From positions 1-63,646 of the forward strand of contig CANHWG010000006.1 in the NCBI GenBank assembly GCA_947464335.1: 63,646 bases of DNA, given 5' to 3'. The notes below the pieces were generated by a model. It was given only the letters and a program-made list of their open reading frames with translations, was not told the DNA's origin and ran no database searches. The position numbers and the translations under genes were made by a program. Position 1 is the first letter of the stretch, and each line of letters starts with the position of its first letter. This document shows, piece after piece, positions 60,753 to 63,646 of the stretch. This stretch comes from Flavobacteriaceae bacterium (lineage in GTDB: Bacteria > Bacteroidota > Bacteroidia > Flavobacteriales > Flavobacteriaceae).

Positions 60753-62207
60753 TTAGTAAGATGTTTTTAACTCTACGCGTCTGTTTTTAGCTCTACCTAA
60801 AGTTGTTTTATTGTCTGCAATTGGTTTACTTTCGCCATAACCAACACCTATTAATCGAGTAGCTGCAATTCCTTTCTCTACCAGATAACGTTTGACTGAA
60901 TCGGCTCTGTTTTGTGATAAGGTCTGATTGAAAGCATCGGAACCATTATAATCGGTATGACCTTCTATAGTTAGACTAGCACCTTCGTATTTGTTTAGTA
61001 TTTTGGTGAGTTCGTCTAATTGTGTTAACGAGGCAACTTTTAGTTTATCGCTGTTGTTTTCGAAGAAGATTTTACTTCCGATATAGGTAATTCGGATGGC
61101 ATCAACTTTTGCAATTTCTGGACATCCTTTGTTTTCTGGAGTTCCTTTTGCATTAGGACAACGGTCATCTATATCGGCTACACCATCACCATCAGAATCA
61201 GGGCAACCTTTTAAACTTTGAAGACCTGCAAGTGTTGGACAACGGTCAACATCATCAGTAACGCCATCATTATCACTATCTGCAGCACAACCTTTGGCAT
61301 CTACTTTTGTTCCTGCTTTTGTATTCGGACAGATATCATCTAAATCGGCTACACCATCGCCATCAGCATCTGGACAACCTTTTAGCATTTGTGTTCCTGC
61401 TTGTTCTGGACAACGGTCATTCGCGTCGGCTATTCCATCGTTATCTTTATCTGGACAACCATTTAAAAGTTTTGTGCCTGCAACATCGGGACAAGTATCT
61501 AGATAATCTGCAATGCCATCTTTGTCTTTATCTAACGGACAACCCATTTTGTCAACTGCTATTGCTGCTGGTGTATCTGGGCATTTATCATTCTTGTCTG
61601 AAACGCCATCATTATCTGCATCTTTTTTACTTCCAAAACTGTAAGTAATCCCAGCAGAGTGTGTTAAGAAGTCATCGTTTTTACCCGATTCAACACCGTC
61701 TCTACTATCGTTGTTGGTAAACATAAATGTTTCTTGTAAATTAAATGTTAGTTCCGGAGTTAATCTGATATTAATTCCACCACCTGCAGTTGGTAACGCC
61801 GAGTCGATTTTTTCTTTATGAAAATTTAATTGACGGTCAAACAATATCGCTCCTATCCCACCAAAGGCATAAGGTCTTATGGCGTATTTTTGACTAATTA
61901 GGTTCCATCTTAAATTTAAAGATACCGCACTAAAATCGTTTTTAAAACCTGTAACTCCACTGTCATACCCTAAAGTTCCTCTGGAATAAGCAACATTAAT
62001 ATCAAGAAAATCCCAAAGATATCTTGACACGGAAACACCTCCAAAACCATACATTGTTTTGTCGGTTTGATACCAATCTCTACCAAGGTCTCCGTGGTAT
62101 TGGATAACTCCACCATGAAGGCCAACATTCCATTTTTTGTCTTCTGTTTGTGCCTTTGTGCCTACTGTAGATGCTATACAAATACATAAAAATAGTAATT
62201 TTTTCAT
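60753..62207 (-). CDS. OmpA family protein with thrombospondin type 3 repeats
   Basis: A 484-residue outer-membrane protein. Signal peptide (LLFLCICIASTVGTKAQ), an eight-strand barrel (about 22-195), six to seven calcium-binding thrombospondin-3 repeats (about 198-365, DxDxDGxxDxxDxCP units) and a C-terminal peptidoglycan-binding OmpA domain (about 375-484, with LTIEGHTDYNGSDAFNQTLSQNRADSVKRYL and NRRVEL). It links the outer membrane to peptidoglycan. The TSP3 linker may be Ca-rigidified. Confidence 0.95.
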   Translation of the reverse strand: MKKLLFLCICIASTVGTKAQTEDKKWNVGLHGGVIQYHGDLGRDWYQTDKTMYGFGGVSVSRYLWDFLDINVAYSRGTLGYDSGVTGFKNDFSAVSLNLRWNLISQKYAIRPYAFGGIGAILFDRQLNFHKEKIDSALPTAGGGINIRLTPELTFNLQETFMFTNNDSRDGVESGKNDDFLTHSAGITYSFGSKKDADNDGVSDKNDKCPDTPAAIAVDKMGCPLDKDKDGIADYLDTCPDVAGTKLLNGCPDKDNDGIADANDRCPEQAGTQMLKGCPDADGDGVADLDDICPNTKAGTKVDAKGCAADSDNDGVTDDVDRCPTLAGLQSLKGCPDSDGDGVADIDDRCPNAKGTPENKGCPEIAKVDAIRITYIGSKIFFENNSDKLKVASLTQLDELTKILNKYEGASLTIEGHTDYNGSDAFNQTLSQNRADSVKRYLVEKGIAATRLIGVGYGESKPIADNKTTLGRAKNRRVELKTSY

Positions 62208-62547
62208 ACTGTTATTTGTTTAAATTATTTCTACAAAGGTTGTTTGAATAGGGTGTTTTCATGTTACAGAACTATTGAAATAAGTTGTAATATTCACATA
62301 AATAATGGTTTATGCTTTAACGATTTTACGCCTTAATTTTATAATTCCGGTAGCATAAACGCTCTAGGTCATTACACCAATTATGGTTTGAGTATGTTTT
62401 AGCTTGCCTTTGCGTGAAATGAAGAATAACAGGGTTATGATAGAGATTTTAGGACGCTTTTGAAACTCCTGGTTGAAAATCTAGTTTGATGGTTATCATA
62501 AATCAGGAATGTCATTTAAAAGTATACATACTAATATGTAATAAAAT
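62208..62547. other. Intergenic region upstream of OmpA
   Basis: No gene is supported in these 340 bp. It includes the OmpA promoter region on the minus strand (a near-consensus CAACCTTTG lies close to the start) and sequence of mixed composition to the end of the pterin dehydratase gene. No tRNA or riboswitch fold was recognised. Confidence 0.4.
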
Positions 62548-62784
62548 TTACTTATTGTAAATTTCATCAATCATTTTAGCTAGTTTAATGTCTTTTTCGG
62601 TAACCGTATTATTAGCATCATGCGTAAAAAGGGTAATGGCTACTTTGTTATAGGAATTTGACCAATTGGGATGATGATTCATTTTTTCGGCTGCAAAAGC
62701 TACTTTGGTCATAAAGGCAAAAGCATCTACAAAATTGTTAAACTCAAAGTTCCCTTGCAATTGATTGTTTTGTTCTGTCCACAT
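62548..62784 (-). CDS. phhB: 4a-hydroxytetrahydrobiopterin dehydratase (pterin-4a-carbinolamine dehydratase)
   Basis: A 78-residue enzyme from the ATG at 62784 ([15 protein letters not shown]). The active-site motif [21 protein letters not shown] is diagnostic for the PCD family, which regenerates dihydrobiopterin after phenylalanine hydroxylase. The frame is open to 62835, but that would overlap the VOC gene, and the shorter start matches the family. It lies 28 bp downstream of a VOC-family gene on the same strand. Confidence 0.95.
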   Translation of the reverse strand: MWTEQNNQLQGNFEFNNFVDAFAFMTKVAFAAEKMNHHPNWSNSYNKVAITLFTHDANNTVTEKDIKLAKMIDEIYNK

Positions 62785-62812
62785 AGTATTTGTTTTATTA
62801 GTTAAGTTTACT

Positions 62813-63301
62813 TTATAATTCGTTCGATAAATCATTTAAATCCAATGCACGACTATACATTACGATAGTTCCATCATCCTCATACTGCCATTCTTCTTTG
62901 GGTCTGTCCCAATACAATTCAACTCCGTTATTGTCGGGATCATTTAAATATAACGCTTCAGAAACTCCGTGATCGGCAGCACCAGAAAAAGGATAGTTTG
63001 CCTTCAAAATTCGGTCATAAATAGTAGCCAAATCTTTTCGAGTTGGATATAGTATAGCAATATGAAAAAGCCCAACACCTTTTTCGTGGGCTAACGGAAA
63101 ATTTTTGCTGTACCACGTATTCAGTCCGATGTGATGATGATAACCACCAGCAGAAATAAAAGCGGCTTCAGTACCATACATTGTGGTAATTTCAAATCCT
63201 AAAAGATCGCAGTAAAATTGGAGTGAGCGTTGTAAATTGGAAACTTTTAAGTGAACGTGACCTATTCGGGTTTGCGCTGGGATTGTGTAGGGTGTTTTCA
63301 T
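62813..63301 (-). CDS. VOC family (glyoxalase/extradiol dioxygenase-like) protein
   Basis: A 162-residue single-chain VOC protein. Metal ligands are His in IGHVHLKV, His in HHHIGLN, and Glu in NGVELYWD, arranged as in catechol 2,3-dioxygenase-like enzymes. It is followed after 28 bp by phhB in the same direction, so a role in aromatic amino acid degradation (for example a 4-hydroxyphenylpyruvate or catechol step) is possible but unproven. Confidence 0.9.
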   Translation of the reverse strand: MKTPYTIPAQTRIGHVHLKVSNLQRSLQFYCDLLGFEITTMYGTEAAFISAGGYHHHIGLNTWYSKNFPLAHEKGVGLFHIAILYPTRKDLATIYDRILKANYPFSGAADHGVSEALYLNDPDNNGVELYWDRPKEEWQYEDDGTIVMYSRALDLNDLSNEL

Positions 63302-63443
63302 TTTTAATAGTTTAAAATTTTGTACTTCAAATTTTTACTGCTATTCAGAATAAAAGTAATTCACTTTTAAATAAAGTGAGTATAATTATTCACTAATTTT
63401 TTTGAAGAAGTTATTATATCCATTAGTAATTGAATCTAAATAA

Positions 63444-63646
63444 TCACATTGTCTTTTCGGTCTCTGTCGGAATTTCAACTTTTGCCATTGCAGTTGGTGC
63501 AATAGTACCTGAATATTTTTGGGCGTAAGCCACTGTAAATTCGGCACCAAAAAAAAGAATCATAGACGAATAGGAAACCCAAAGCAAAATTAATATTATG
63601 GAACCCGCAGCTCCATAAACTGAAGCTGGTTGTGCCTTTCCGAAAT
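63444..63646 (-). CDS. YihY/BrkB family membrane protein, 5' end cut by window edge
   Basis: The last 66 or so residues of a membrane protein, running FGKAQPASVYGAAGSIILILLWVSYSSMILFFGAEF and ending EIPTETEKTM. The GAAGS motif and ILLWVYYSSxILFFGAEFT pattern are the C-terminal signature of the YihY/virulence factor BrkB family (often mislabelled RNase BN). The N-terminal part lies outside the window. A flanking gap of about 140 bp separates it from the VOC gene. Confidence 0.88.
   Translation of the reverse strand, partial: FGKAQPASVYGAAGSIILILLWVSYSSMILFFGAEFTVAYAQKYSGTIAPTAMAKVEIPTETEKTM

Noticed and set aside
62280..62540. Possible tRNA or small RNA in the gap upstream of OmpA
   Set aside because: No cloverleaf pairing or terminator-like RNA end could be found by eye.

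Overview
The window looks like chromosomal DNA of a member of the Bacteroidota, most likely Flavobacteriaceae (Flavobacterium or a close relative). The reasons are the AT-rich composition, type IX secretion (T9SS) C-terminal sorting domains of both type A and type C, -7 promoter elements of the TAnnTTTG kind, weak Shine-Dalgarno signals, frequent use of TTG starts, an OmpA protein with thrombospondin-3 repeats, and a classical menaquinone (men) gene set. No rRNA, tRNA, CRISPR array, integrase or intact transposase was seen.

Layout. 1-13.3 kb: mostly housekeeping genes. These are cyanophycin synthetase (cut by the left edge), a secreted S8 protease, an alpha/beta hydrolase, a zinc-ribbon-type coiled-coil protein without its cysteines, a Nif3-like protein, lpxK-punA, a TPR hybrid histidine kinase, and a lipA-gapA pair. 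13.4-17.3 kb: a sugar transferase with a PIG-L deacetylase, an MFS carrier and a papain-like peptidase. 17.3-24.3 kb: a co-directional menB-(two PH-domain membrane proteins)-menA-(UPF0173 hydrolase)-(TPR protein)-menC cluster that ends at a strong hairpin. 24.3-30.3 kb: a CreD/DUF1361/MpaB membrane-protein locus with a small winged-helix regulator. Two near-identical 19-bp palindromes sit at the two promoter regions of this locus, and an M28 peptidase diverges from it. 30.3-35.6 kb: an outer-membrane protein, kdsA, a lipoprotein, DUF4199, a YeeE/YedE pair and a sterol-desaturase-like protein.

36-47.6 kb is the accessory part. It holds two very large T9SS-exported surface proteins (1509 and 1040 residues). 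Between them is a small island with a protein made of six 20-residue repeats, a frame-disrupted XRE repressor remnant, two small basic ORFs and dispersed hairpin repeats. GC-rich scraps and a short nucleosidase follow.

47.7-62.2 kb is almost entirely on the minus strand and looks like an envelope and stress region. It contains YtxH, holin-like, lmo0937-like and low-affinity-iron-permease-like proteins and a His-rich protein, then a TspO-MlaE-MlaF-MlaD operon. Next come a D-lactate dehydrogenase, a membrane-anchored receiver domain, a lysine-rich micro-ORF, a GH130-glycosyltransferase pair, a lipoprotein and an OmpA protein. The right edge carries a pterin dehydratase, a VOC protein and the 3' end of a YihY/BrkB gene.

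No single locus is demonstrably a new defence or mobile system. The best candidates for something undescribed are the winged-helix/CreD regulon with its paired operator, the 60-bp-repeat protein island at 40.6-42.5 kb, and the stress/envelope region with the TspO-Mla fusion operon and the GH130-glycosyltransferase pair.
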